From Candidatus Obscuribacterales bacterium (GTDB lineage: Bacteria; Cyanobacteriota; Vampirovibrionia; Obscuribacterales; Obscuribacteraceae), in contig JAHBVO010000002.1 in the NCBI GenBank assembly GCA_019637435.1, forward strand, positions 372,001-436,000: a stretch of DNA of 64,000 nucleotides. The letters are read 5' to 3'. A model generated the notes under the pieces. That model was given only the letters and a program-made list of their open reading frames with translations. It made no database searches and was not told the origin of the DNA. The position numbers and the translations under genes were made by a program. Positions 17,884 through 25,935 of the stretch are shown here, piece after piece (position 1 is the stretch's first letter; each line of letters opens with the position of its first letter).

Positions 17884-18466
17884 AGCGCTTCAACTAAACG
17901 ACCTCGACGGCATCATGTCCATCGAGCCGGTGGTTTATGGTGCGCACCACTGGTCCAGGCAATCTTTTATAAATGAATTGACCAATCCCGCCGGAAGTTA
18001 CTTTGGCGCAATCAGTCCCGAAGACGGTTCCATAATCGGCTACTCCGGCTTCTGGCTCGTTCAAGATGAAGCACACGTGACGACCCTTGCCGTTCATCCG
18101 GACCATCGTCGTAAGAAAATAGGCGAGCGATTGCTCATCCAGATAATTATGGAAGCCCGCAAGTTGGGTGCAAATCGCCTGACCCTGGAAGTTCGTGCAT
18201 CGAACGAAGCGGCGCAGAACCTGTACTACAAATATAATTTCCGCCGCCTGGGAGTGCGCCCTCGTTACTATCAGGACAATAGCGAAGACGCTTTCATCTT
18301 ATGGACCGACCGTGTTGCTGAAATGAATTTTGCGAATATGTTTATCGAACGTCTCGAGGAGTTCAATTTGCCGACAGACGGCATACTCGAGCTGTTCCTC
18401 GGGCCGACCGCGTCGCCGACCTGGCGAGCTGAAGAAAGTATTATGCCGAGTCGGGCGACAGCCTAG
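17858..18466 (+). CDS. rimI: RimI-type N-acetyltransferase
   Basis: A GNAT enzyme predicted to acetylate the N-terminal Ala of ribosomal protein S18 or related targets. The acetyl-CoA-binding motif A reads VHPDHRRKKIGERLLIQIIMEA, preceded by VTTLA and followed by LEVRASNEAAQNLYYKYNFRRLGVRPRYYQDNSEDAF, the RimI signature region. It starts with GTG inside the 3' end of tsaB, so translation is probably coupled. The product carries about 45 extra C-terminal residues after the normal RimI end (MFIERLEEFNLPTDGILELF), without a recognised function. Confidence 0.9.
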   Translation: MSKLDIGIRALQLNDLDGIMSIEPVVYGAHHWSRQSFINELTNPAGSYFGAISPEDGSIIGYSGFWLVQDEAHVTTLAVHPDHRRKKIGERLLIQIIMEARKLGANRLTLEVRASNEAAQNLYYKYNFRRLGVRPRYYQDNSEDAFILWTDRVAEMNFANMFIERLEEFNLPTDGILELFLGPTASPTWRAEESIMPSRATA

Positions 18467-18584
18467 CGGCAAAAGTTTCTATGAACTGATTTCTATGCAG
18501 AATCTATCGCCTTGAAACTCAAAATCAGGCATAATTCTTTAGATCCTTTCCGTTGGACGAATTTCAGGTCTGACTCCAAAATTG

Positions 18585-19433
18585 ATGATGAGGTCCGAAA
18601 GCTTGCATCTGGTCGGTAGCGAAATCAGAAGACACCCTGGAGTTAAACGGAAGTCGCTGCTCGGGCAAATTGTGCTGGTGATGCTGGGAGTGCAGGTCGC
18701 ACTGTTCGGTTCGTTCACTTGCTTCGACTTGCCGACCGGCACCGGTAGCAATCTGGTCAAATACGCTCACCGCGAAACTAGAAATCTTGTTCTGATGACA
18801 CCCGCTCAAGTGCAGGATAAAGTCAGGCAATATGCACCAGCTATATTTGATGAGCCTCAGTCGGTCCGTTATTCGACATACGTTCCGCTTGCTCCCACTG
18901 CCATTCTGATTGGCTACGTTCTGGGACCGCGTCTCGCGCTATGGTCAATCGGGCTTTTTCTCGGTCTCGGCATTGCCGGTCCTCTGCTGGGAATCTACCC
19001 GCTCGCTTCTGGCGGCGGTGTCAATTACTACCTTGAGCCCGGCTTCGGCTATCTGCTCGGTATGTTCGGAGGGGCCGGTATGTGCGGCTGGATTACCAAT
19101 AAGCGCCGCACGTCTCTTACACAGATCGTCGGCGTAGCGGCTGGTATCATCGCTATCCATGCAGCCGGCTGCGCCTATTTGATTTGCTCGTATCTCTATT
19201 TCTACGTCTTCGAAGGCTCGAAAGCCTACCTCGAGTGGCAGCCCTGGATCTTCCAGTACATGAGGAATCTCAGCTGGTACGCCTTGCCGTACGACGCGGT
19301 CCTCGCGCTGGCTGCTGTGGGAATTGCCTTCCCGTTCCGCTGGCTGGTTAACACTCTGACGATAACCGATGCCGCTCCAACGCCAAAGAAAGTAAAATAC
19401 GATCGAAGGGCACTGGAAGAGTTGGCTCGGTAA
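18585..19433 (+). CDS. bioY: BioY-like biotin transporter, cyanobacterial type
   Basis: An integral membrane S component that binds biotin for ECF-type or solitary uptake. The family pattern is visible: PLAPTAILIGYVLGPRLALWSIGLFLGLGIAG, then ASGGG, then PGFGYLLGMFGGAGMCGW, followed by an IHAAGCAYLI helix. The GGGxxYxxxPxFGYLLG block is the form I know from cyanobacterial BioY. About six membrane segments are present. The N-terminal part with FTCFDLPTGTG and a periplasmic loop is longer than in short BioY proteins. The start is at ATG 18585 or 18588. No ECF ATPase genes are in the window. Confidence 0.75.
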   Translation: MMRSESLHLVGSEIRRHPGVKRKSLLGQIVLVMLGVQVALFGSFTCFDLPTGTGSNLVKYAHRETRNLVLMTPAQVQDKVRQYAPAIFDEPQSVRYSTYVPLAPTAILIGYVLGPRLALWSIGLFLGLGIAGPLLGIYPLASGGGVNYYLEPGFGYLLGMFGGAGMCGWITNKRRTSLTQIVGVAAGIIAIHAAGCAYLICSYLYFYVFEGSKAYLEWQPWIFQYMRNLSWYALPYDAVLALAAVGIAFPFRWLVNTLTITDAAPTPKKVKYDRRALEELAR

Positions 19434-19437
19434 TTAG

Positions 19438-20496
19438 ATGCGAAAACCAATTTTGATATCTCTTGGACTTGCGGCGCTTGGAGCCGGAGTGTATGCGTAT
19501 GCTTGCCGAGAAACGCGGCAATATCGACGCGAGTTTATTCGCGCCGGTAACCGAGCTTCTGAAGGGAAACAATTATCGCTTGACGGCAAAAACCGCCGTG
19601 CGCTCGGAATGCTAGAAGGCGCGCGTCATTCCGAAGCCTCCTCTCAAATTATTTCGTCGACTCGCGATATCGCGCCTGCGCCGGACGATGGCGTCAAACG
19701 ACTTCGCATCCTTCATATTTCGGATCTGCATCTTGCCCGCAATGAAGTGCAAAGCAAACTCGACTTCCTGGCTGAAGTCACAGATGACGAATACGATTTT
19801 GTCTTTTTGACGGGTGATATATTCCAGCATGATGAGTCGATAAAACATGCCAGACACCTGTTATCGCGCAAACCGCGCATCGGTGCCTATGCGGTTCTCG
19901 GCAATCACGACTATTATCGATATTCGATGTGGAACAAAATCGTCGGGCGAATTTTTCCAAGCATGCGGCATCCGGCGAAAATTACTCGCGATGTGAAACC
20001 GCTTGTGAGAGCTTTGAAGAACGTAGGCTACGATGTTTTGCTTAACGAGGCGCGTTATCTGGAAGACACCGAGATCTGCCTGGTTGGCGTTGATTGGCCT
20101 GGTATCAGAAAGAATAAACTGTTGGAGCTTGTTTCTCGCTCGCCTGGAGATTGGCTTGTGATAGCGCTATTCCATTTGCCGCGAGACCTGGAATTCTACA
20201 ATGACGCGGGTGTTCATTACGCTTTCGGTGGCCATACACACGGTGGCCAAATTCGCGTTCCAGGCTATGGACCGATTATCACGGATTCGGAACTTGCGCG
20301 CCATGAGGCCTCTGGTATCACATATAGAGGCAGGACTACTTTCCACATTTCTCGTGGTTTAGGCGCCGATCCAAGAACCAACTTCCGTTTATTCTGTCCG
20401 CCACAAGCAAGCGTCATCGAAATAGAGGTGCCCGCGAATTGCTCTCTCGCCAATCGCATGGACTTTTCGGTCATAGGCGCACCGGAAAGAGTTTGA
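19438..20496 (+). CDS. Membrane-anchored metallophosphoesterase (YkuE/YaeI-like)
   Basis: The N terminus (LISLGLAALGAGVYAYA) is a signal anchor. The calcineurin-like core then shows all metal motifs: ISDLHLARN, FLTGDIFQHDE, VLGNHDYY and FGGHTHGGQIRVPGYG, with a His in ALFHLPRD between them. The GHTHGGQIRxP form is typical of the YkuE/YaeI subgroup, of which YaeI acts on lipid A-related UDP-diacylglucosamine. Whether this protein has that substrate is not shown. It follows bioY after 4 bp and is probably cotranscribed. It is convergent with the secreted-protein gene at 20506. Confidence 0.9.
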   Translation: MRKPILISLGLAALGAGVYAYACRETRQYRREFIRAGNRASEGKQLSLDGKNRRALGMLEGARHSEASSQIISSTRDIAPAPDDGVKRLRILHISDLHLARNEVQSKLDFLAEVTDDEYDFVFLTGDIFQHDESIKHARHLLSRKPRIGAYAVLGNHDYYRYSMWNKIVGRIFPSMRHPAKITRDVKPLVRALKNVGYDVLLNEARYLEDTEICLVGVDWPGIRKNKLLELVSRSPGDWLVIALFHLPRDLEFYNDAGVHYAFGGHTHGGQIRVPGYGPIITDSELARHEASGITYRGRTTFHISRGLGADPRTNFRLFCPPQASVIEIEVPANCSLANRMDFSVIGAPERV

Positions 20497-20505
20497 GTCG
20501 CGCGC

Positions 20506-21810
20506 TCAATTAGTTTTTGATTGATCGGATATCCATTTGAGCACCGTTTGCAGTTTGGCGACTTCGAGTGTGATTTTTCCAGCTTCGTCACACACGCTCT
20601 TGCTGTCCGGCGCTGACTTGTCCAGATTTCCGTAGAGGTTCGCTATGCTCTCGTCAATCCGGTCAAGACTCTTTTGCCACTGGTCAGCGAGGACATCGCT
20701 GCCAATGTCTTTGCCGGCGGTGGCATCGAAGCTTCGTATTGCCGGGGCTGCGCTTCGAAGGGCGGTGGACATCGCTTCAATCGATGCCGCTCGTATAAGC
20801 AGCACTGCGTCTTTCGACTTGCCGAGATTGGGCTCCGTAGAGTTTCCTTGAGCCAAATCCGAGCTGGCATTGCCATTTGACGCCACCCTGACGTTGGCCT
20901 GGGACGAAGAAAAGTCGCGGTTCAATTGATCGCATTCGAGTTTGACTTGCTCGATTGTCGCTCTTACATCCAGTATTATTTCCGCGTTGAGCGGCACGTT
21001 GTTGTCGAAAGTTTCGAGTTTTCGTCTGAGCGATTCGCTCATGACTGCTGCGGATCCAATAGTCTTTGTTTCCGCGCACGCAAGTGTTGTTTCTTTGCCG
21101 AGAAAGAACATGCTATCGGTTATGTCTGCATTGCTAATCAATTTCTCCACGTGTACAAGAGAGTTCAATTCGTCTTGCTGGAAAATCAGCCACTCTATAG
21201 GCATCTTCGAGTCGCTGTCGACGGCAAGCCGTTGGTGTACGCGATTGTCATCGCCCACCAGTTCTAGTATGTAAACGGGTGGTAAACCTGGATATGCGCA
21301 AGGTTTTGGTGTCGCGAGAAGTTTCTCTCCGGCAGGGACTTTTGAAACTCCTTCCAGCAAGGAAGCCAGATCGGATTCGACTACGCTATATCCGTTGCTG
21401 GTCTTAAGAAGTTTAGATGTTGGTGCAAGGGAAACTGTGACACCGCCCATGAAACCACCGGCTTTCGCCTTGATTTTGCCGTCAGGTTGTCTCACCACTA
21501 CAGAGCCTGTTCGGTTGCCCGCTGCGAGCGCTTCGAATCTCATCAGATTTGGAGTTTTAAAATAGAAACGCCCCCGTTCTGTCACACCCTTTTTCTTGGA
21601 GTAGGTAGTCAGCGTCGATTCGTACCAGTAGCTGCGCATGGACTTGGCTTTCTCAATCAAAGTCTTGAGAAGGGCCGAGCCATCCAGGGGACCGAACTTT
21701 CCAATGACGATGCTTTCCGCGGTCTGTTTGTCAGAAGCCGCGAATGCGCCAGTGCCGCTGGAGATAATTGCTATCGCTAAAATAAAAGGACGAAAGCTGT
21801 TTTTATTCAT
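20506..21810 (-). CDS. Secreted LolA-fold-like protein
   Basis: A clear signal peptide (PFILAIAIISSGTGAFAA) opens a 434-residue protein. Residues 45-240 follow the DUF1571/LolA-like pattern: YWYESTLTTYSKKKGVTERGRFYFKTPNLMRFEA, a beta stretch with VVRQPDGKIKAKAGG, LEGVSKVPAG and a final PIEWLIFQQDELNSLVHVEKL strand. Such half-barrels bind lipids or lipoproteins in the periplasm. The C-terminal 190 residues are helical and coiled-coil-like (TIEQVKLECDQLNRDF, SLDRIDESIANLYGNLDKS), with no match I recognise. The assignment is by fold pattern only. Confidence 0.6.
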   Translation of the reverse strand: MNKNSFRPFILAIAIISSGTGAFAASDKQTAESIVIGKFGPLDGSALLKTLIEKAKSMRSYWYESTLTTYSKKKGVTERGRFYFKTPNLMRFEALAAGNRTGSVVVRQPDGKIKAKAGGFMGGVTVSLAPTSKLLKTSNGYSVVESDLASLLEGVSKVPAGEKLLATPKPCAYPGLPPVYILELVGDDNRVHQRLAVDSDSKMPIEWLIFQQDELNSLVHVEKLISNADITDSMFFLGKETTLACAETKTIGSAAVMSESLRRKLETFDNNVPLNAEIILDVRATIEQVKLECDQLNRDFSSSQANVRVASNGNASSDLAQGNSTEPNLGKSKDAVLLIRAASIEAMSTALRSAAPAIRSFDATAGKDIGSDVLADQWQKSLDRIDESIANLYGNLDKSAPDSKSVCDEAGKITLEVAKLQTVLKWISDQSKTN

Positions 21811-21889
21811 GATTCTGATTCACGCTTGCTACTCGATTAGCCTATTCGAAATTGAAACTGACGGCATCAATCGGGAGGAGGAGATCGCT

Positions 21890-21964
21890 ATGAGATCAGG
21901 CTTCAAACAGACCTGGGCGATCAGTCTTGTAGCTGATGTGGATCCGCGTGCGCTCAATGTATAA
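21890..21964 (+). CDS. Candidate 24-codon small ORF / leader peptide upstream of the caspase gene
   Basis: An exceptionally strong Shine-Dalgarno stretch (GGGAGGAGGAG, 21873-21883) lies 6 bases before ATG 21890, which opens a 24-residue frame ending in TAA at 21962-21964. The peptide (MRSGFKQTWAISLVADVDPR, then four more residues) has no membrane segment. The caspase-like gene starts 38 bp later with TTG. A small protein or a leader controlling the downstream gene would fit; chance is also possible. Confidence 0.4.
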   Translation: MRSGFKQTWAISLVADVDPRALNV

Positions 21965-22002
21965 CTTTCAAGTAGTGATTTTTCGCAGCGGAGACTGAGA
22001 CG

Positions 22003-23859
22003 TTGAACACTCGAAACCGACGCGCTGTCCGACTGGCTTTCATTCTATTCGTACTCGGTATTTTTCTCACTCAAAGTCAGCAGCTTGCTAGTGGCGTGGC
22101 TGTTGCAGAACCGGCGAAAAATAGCGGCAGCGAAGTGAATAGGCCGATCAAGGATAAGTGGGCCGTGGTGATCGGAGTGAGCAAATTCAAAGATTCATCG
22201 ATCAATCTTCGATTTGCGGCCAAGGACGCCAAAGATTTTGCTGAATATCTCACTACTGAAGGCAATTTCCAGAAAGACCATGTTCTGGTACTTACTGATG
22301 AAAACGCCACTAGAGAAAATATTCTGACGGCACTTGGTGACAAATGGTTGCCGCGACTAGCAAATCCGGATGACCTCGTTATGGTCTATGTCTCCAGTCA
22401 TGGAAGCCCGGCTGACCTCGATGTTGGCGGAATCAATTATATTGTGGTGCATGACACCAATATCGACTGTCTGTATGCCACAGCCATCCCACTTCAGTAT
22501 CTGATTGAAATCATAAGAACGCGTGTCCATTCGGACAGAGTAATAATGATTCTTGATACATGTCACAGCGGCGCGGCTCGGGTTGAATCGAAAGGTTTAA
22601 GCCGCATAAATAACGTGGATGCGCAAGCAATCGTCGCCGGAACCGGTCAAATGGTAATTGCTTCAAGTTCGCCAAGTCAGCGCTCTTGGGAAGGAAAAGA
22701 ATACAGCAATAGCGTTTTCACGCACCACCTTATCAACGCGCTCAAGAGCGGTGGCAGCAAAACGACTCTGGGGGCGGCTTTTGAAACAATGAAAGAAGGC
22801 GTTCAGGAGGAGGTTCTGCGCGACCGAGGTACTCTGCAAACCCCGGTCATCAAAAGTGCATGGAAAGGTGATGAACTGGCTGTTGCGACCTTGCCGACAA
22901 AAACGAGATCGGCAGCAGTTGATTGGCAGATTGAGCCACCACCAACGACAGCGACTACCATAACAGCCACTCCGAGCAAGGCTCCGGATCTGGTGGCACA
23001 CGCACAGGTCACGCCGGGTATGAGTGCTCCCACCAAAATCAATTCTAACGTCTTCGAAATAGAGGCACTACCTGCGATACCGCCTGTTACAGTGCTGGAT
23101 AATGGAAACATCTACAAAGTTTTCAATAAACCAACCCGACCAACGTTCTTTAGTCTCTCGTATCCTGCGCTGCTCACTTATATTTACACCTATCACTGGA
23201 ATGACGCGCGCGGATTCAGACCGGGTCAAATCGCTGTTCAGCATGAGGACGGCACGACCTATGGGCCCTGGAAGGCGACCGGTAAACCCGGTCAAGGTGG
23301 CGTTCCCAATGCATACTGGGAAAGTGAACCGTTGGTGCAGTTGAAAGCTGGTACTTACACCATTATTGACAGTAATCCGCCCTCTTGGTCGCAGAATGAA
23401 GGCACTCGCGGAGCGGGCTTTGCTCGCGTCCGTGTCGCGCCGCTGGTTGAGACGGTTGATTCCAACACCGGAAAATCTTTGAAGAGATCTCCCGAGATTA
23501 CGTTTTTCAAAAACGGCAATATCTACGCCGTCAATAATGGCGGTTCACAGCCGTCCTTCACAGTGAGAGTCCCGACTCTCGTAACCAAAGTAGGCAATTA
23601 CCATTGGAATTACGGACGCGGTGCCAGACCCGGCACGATTGCGCTCCGCCACGAGGATGGCACCACATACGGTCCCTGGCAGTCCAACGGTCGCTCCGGG
23701 CAAGGTGGCGCGCCGGAAGCCTACTGGGAGTGCTCTGTCGACACTGTGATCAAACCGGGAGTCTACCGCGTGGTTGATAGCGATCCGGCAACATGGTCAC
23801 AAAATGAATTGACCAACGGAGCGGGAATCTCTGAAATCACCGGAGTCTATCAAGAGTAG
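22003..23859 (+). CDS. Secreted caspase-like (C14) peptidase with two C-terminal beta modules
   Basis: After a signal peptide (LAFILFVLGIFLTQSQ) comes a peptidase C14 domain (about residues 50-290): AVVIGVSKFKDSSINLRFAAKDAKDFAEYL, the catalytic His133 in SSHGSP and Cys187 in LDTCHSGA. The aspartyl or basic specificity cannot be told. A Thr/Pro-rich linker leads to two homologous modules of about 115 residues (near 362-477 and 500-616), each with NGNIY, HEDGTTYGPW, GQGG-x-P-x-A-Y-W-E and WSQNE. The start is TTG, supported by GGAG 9 bases upstream. Orthocaspases are usually cytosolic, so the signal peptide is notable. Confidence 0.88.
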   Translation: MNTRNRRAVRLAFILFVLGIFLTQSQQLASGVAVAEPAKNSGSEVNRPIKDKWAVVIGVSKFKDSSINLRFAAKDAKDFAEYLTTEGNFQKDHVLVLTDENATRENILTALGDKWLPRLANPDDLVMVYVSSHGSPADLDVGGINYIVVHDTNIDCLYATAIPLQYLIEIIRTRVHSDRVIMILDTCHSGAARVESKGLSRINNVDAQAIVAGTGQMVIASSSPSQRSWEGKEYSNSVFTHHLINALKSGGSKTTLGAAFETMKEGVQEEVLRDRGTLQTPVIKSAWKGDELAVATLPTKTRSAAVDWQIEPPPTTATTITATPSKAPDLVAHAQVTPGMSAPTKINSNVFEIEALPAIPPVTVLDNGNIYKVFNKPTRPTFFSLSYPALLTYIYTYHWNDARGFRPGQIAVQHEDGTTYGPWKATGKPGQGGVPNAYWESEPLVQLKAGTYTIIDSNPPSWSQNEGTRGAGFARVRVAPLVETVDSNTGKSLKRSPEITFFKNGNIYAVNNGGSQPSFTVRVPTLVTKVGNYHWNYGRGARPGTIALRHEDGTTYGPWQSNGRSGQGGAPEAYWECSVDTVIKPGVYRVVDSDPATWSQNELTNGAGISEITGVYQE

Positions 23860-23890
23860 ATAAGTGAAAACGCTTGCCGCTGGCGCGTCT

Positions 23891-24439
23891 TCACCTATCG
23901 GTACCGTTTTCCTGCTGGCTTTCCAGGTAACGTTGCCATAGTTGCCAGGGGAGATGCGCTTCAATCTGGCGATAAACAGATGTGTACGGATTGCGCTCCA
24001 TGTGTACCGGCACCACTTTCGTACCTTCGAAAAATTTGCCGTTCAAAACCCCTTCTTTCAGAGTTCCGACAAATGAAACGCGTCTCGGCTTTTGTCCACC
24101 TTTGAGCCATTTGGATGGCGTCTCGAAGGTGAATTTCACGAGTTCGGTTTGAGGTGGGTCAGTGGTGATTAGGCGAAGGATAGCACCTGGACCGAAAGAG
24201 AGTTCTCCCCAGACGTTGGTCGGCTGACGCACGAGGGACATACGGATCTCCGGTCCCCGACCGGGAATTTGGTACTCGCCGGAAATGTCGGAGAGCATCC
24301 AGTAGATGATTATGGCGCCTAAGCCGAGCAGGACGAAAAATAGAACCATGTTACCTATCAAACCCGAGCCGCGACGCAGGTCGTCGTATTCGGCCAGGGG
24401 ATCTGGTGTCAGTGGTCGTGATCCACGAGAGCGCGTCAT
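23891..24439 (-). CDS. Single-pass membrane protein of unknown function
   Basis: A 40-residue charged N terminus (MTRSRGSRPLTPDPLAEYDD) precedes one membrane segment (MVLFFVLLGLGAIIIYWML). About 120 residues then read as a beta-rich extracytoplasmic domain (SGEYQIPGRGPEIRMSLVRQ, GELSFGPGAILRLITTD, RRVSFVGTLKEGVLNGKFFEG). The C terminus is helical (WQLWQRYLESQQE). It lies 5 bp downstream of the matrixin-like protease gene on the same strand, so the two are probably in one transcript. A role linked to that protease is possible. No family is recognised. Confidence 0.65.
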   Translation of the reverse strand: MTRSRGSRPLTPDPLAEYDDLRRGSGLIGNMVLFFVLLGLGAIIIYWMLSDISGEYQIPGRGPEIRMSLVRQPTNVWGELSFGPGAILRLITTDPPQTELVKFTFETPSKWLKGGQKPRRVSFVGTLKEGVLNGKFFEGTKVVPVHMERNPYTSVYRQIEAHLPWQLWQRYLESQQENGTDR

Positions 24440-24444
24440 GGTGA

Positions 24445-25416
24445 TTATGGTATTAAATCCGGTGTGCTCTTGTATAGATACCTGATGGTTGCAATGTCGC
24501 TGGCCGACAAAACGCCGTTGCCATAGTACATGCTCATGAGATCGCCGGGATTTTTGCTATGGCCGTCGATTCCGAGAGCGTGTCCCATCTCGTGACCGGC
24601 CGCGGCACGCATCTTTTCAATCGGCATTGATTGACCTTGCTTTTCGGTGCAGCGAAGCAGAACAACTACCGGTCTGAAGTTCGCTTTCTTTCCCTGAAGA
24701 ATGGCTTGATAAGGAAAGCAGTTTTTAGAGGTGTAACCTCTGATGTCACTCGCGAAGAGCCCAAGTCCCAGCTTATTTACGAAGTGGTGGACGAAGAACA
24801 CGTGGATGTCGGCTTCCATCGGATCATCGGTGAATTCGAAGGACAATAGACCTTCCTTTTCAAACCTTTTCCAATAGTTGATACCCTCGATCGCCGCTTG
24901 TCTGTGTTGTGGAATAAAACCTTCCGCTTGCGGAAGGCTCTGCAACTGTCCGTTTTGAAGCACCGTGGCAATGAAATCCGGCCACGTATTGACGGCGTCC
25001 ACGTTGACATATGGTGCGCCGAGCTGCGGATCAAGTATCTGGTCGATCGCCAGTCCGTTTGAAACCCAGACGTGGAGCGGCATCTGATCCGGAATCCAGC
25101 GAATCACTCCATGGGCACTCTTGAATTCCGGGTAAACTCCGGTTCCCGTCTGCATGGCGGCTGGCCGCTTTGCTCCGCCAGTTGATATCGGCGCATTTTG
25201 CCGGATAATTTGCTGCTGTTGTTGCGGACGCGTGCTCGCGCTTCCGAAACCTGTTACTGGTGGCAGGTTCGTATAGCGGTTCTTAAACTGCGCCTGGGTA
25301 GGGGCAATCGTTGCCAGAGCGACGGTTAACGCGAGGCATGCTACGGTTGCAAGTACGACAAGAGTGGTTAACGACGATCGCTTTGGGTTTGAATACTTGG
25401 CTTTTAAGCTGAACAC
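24445..25416 (-). CDS. Matrixin-like zinc metalloprotease, exported
   Basis: The GTG at 25416 is the likely start, with GGAAAG in front and an N terminus that gives a good signal peptide (LTTLVVLATVACLALTVALATIAPTQAQ). The catalytic motif is HEMGHALGIDGH (His275, Glu276, His279), with the third His one position later than in classical MMPs, a form I recall from cyanobacterial proteins. It is followed by a Met-turn-like DLMSMYYG. The middle includes WPDFIATVLQNGQLQSLPQ and an extended FEFTDDPMEADIHVFFVHH strand typical of the edge strand in metzincins. A secreted protease is indicated; substrate unknown. Confidence 0.82.
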   Translation of the reverse strand: MFSLKAKYSNPKRSSLTTLVVLATVACLALTVALATIAPTQAQFKNRYTNLPPVTGFGSASTRPQQQQQIIRQNAPISTGGAKRPAAMQTGTGVYPEFKSAHGVIRWIPDQMPLHVWVSNGLAIDQILDPQLGAPYVNVDAVNTWPDFIATVLQNGQLQSLPQAEGFIPQHRQAAIEGINYWKRFEKEGLLSFEFTDDPMEADIHVFFVHHFVNKLGLGLFASDIRGYTSKNCFPYQAILQGKKANFRPVVVLLRCTEKQGQSMPIEKMRAAAGHEMGHALGIDGHSKNPGDLMSMYYGNGVLSASDIATIRYLYKSTPDLIP

Positions 25417-25935
25417 GGTTATCTTTCCGCTCTGAATTGTTACAGACCCGTAACTAGATGATACAAGTATATGCCACAACTTGCTCAGTGAATGAGCGCG
25501 GCAGAAGCGCAAGGAAGTTTGTCCTGCGGAAACAATTACATGAGCTGGGCGTCATTAGTTAACAGTGCGCCAACCGGTTCAAAAGTCTGAAAACATAGAT
25601 GAGATCATGGTTTCCACGCATTGGCCGCAGCGCATTGTAAACGGTTTTGTTATACACAATTGTGAACGGAACCTTAAAACTCTACCCCAGTAGGCGTTTC
25701 ATGCGCTACAAATATGTCTACGACGCAGCCACTCAAGTGAGAGGTATCAGGGATGAAACCTGTCGGGGCAGTACCGACCCTGCGAACAATTTCTCGAAGA
25801 TGGACGATTCGCTAAATCCCCGACAAAGTTGGGGATTTTTGCATTAGTGCCCTTCCGCGCAGCATGCTAAATTTATGCGGTAAATGACGAGTCAGGCTCG
25901 TCTCCGTTGAAACTTAGCCTGTGGGTAACTTACTA
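25417..25935. other. 519-bp intergenic region with probable short RNA or glmU leader
   Basis: The region lies between a minus-strand gene and glmU, with no plus-strand gene feeding into it, yet it ends in a strong plus-strand terminator (25814-25840). A transcript must therefore start inside it, plausibly near TATACA at about 25651. Several small hairpins are visible (CAGG/CCTG near 25749-25762, CGAA/TTCG near 25795-25811). It does not match the conserved cores of SRP RNA, tmRNA, RNase P or the riboswitches I can recall. The 66-codon frame at 25647-25847 runs through the terminator and is unlikely to be coding. Confidence 0.45.
25814..25840 (+). terminator. Orphan Rho-independent terminator upstream of glmU
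   Basis: An 11-bp stem (25814-25824 with 25828-25838, one G-U pair), a 3-nt AAA loop and a run of five T (25836-25840). It is the cleanest terminator in the window, although no plus-strand gene precedes it. Confidence 0.85.

Noticed and set aside
25647-25847. 66-codon open frame upstream of glmU
   Set aside because: It runs through the terminator hairpin and its composition follows the RNA structure, so it is more likely a non-coding transcript or leader.
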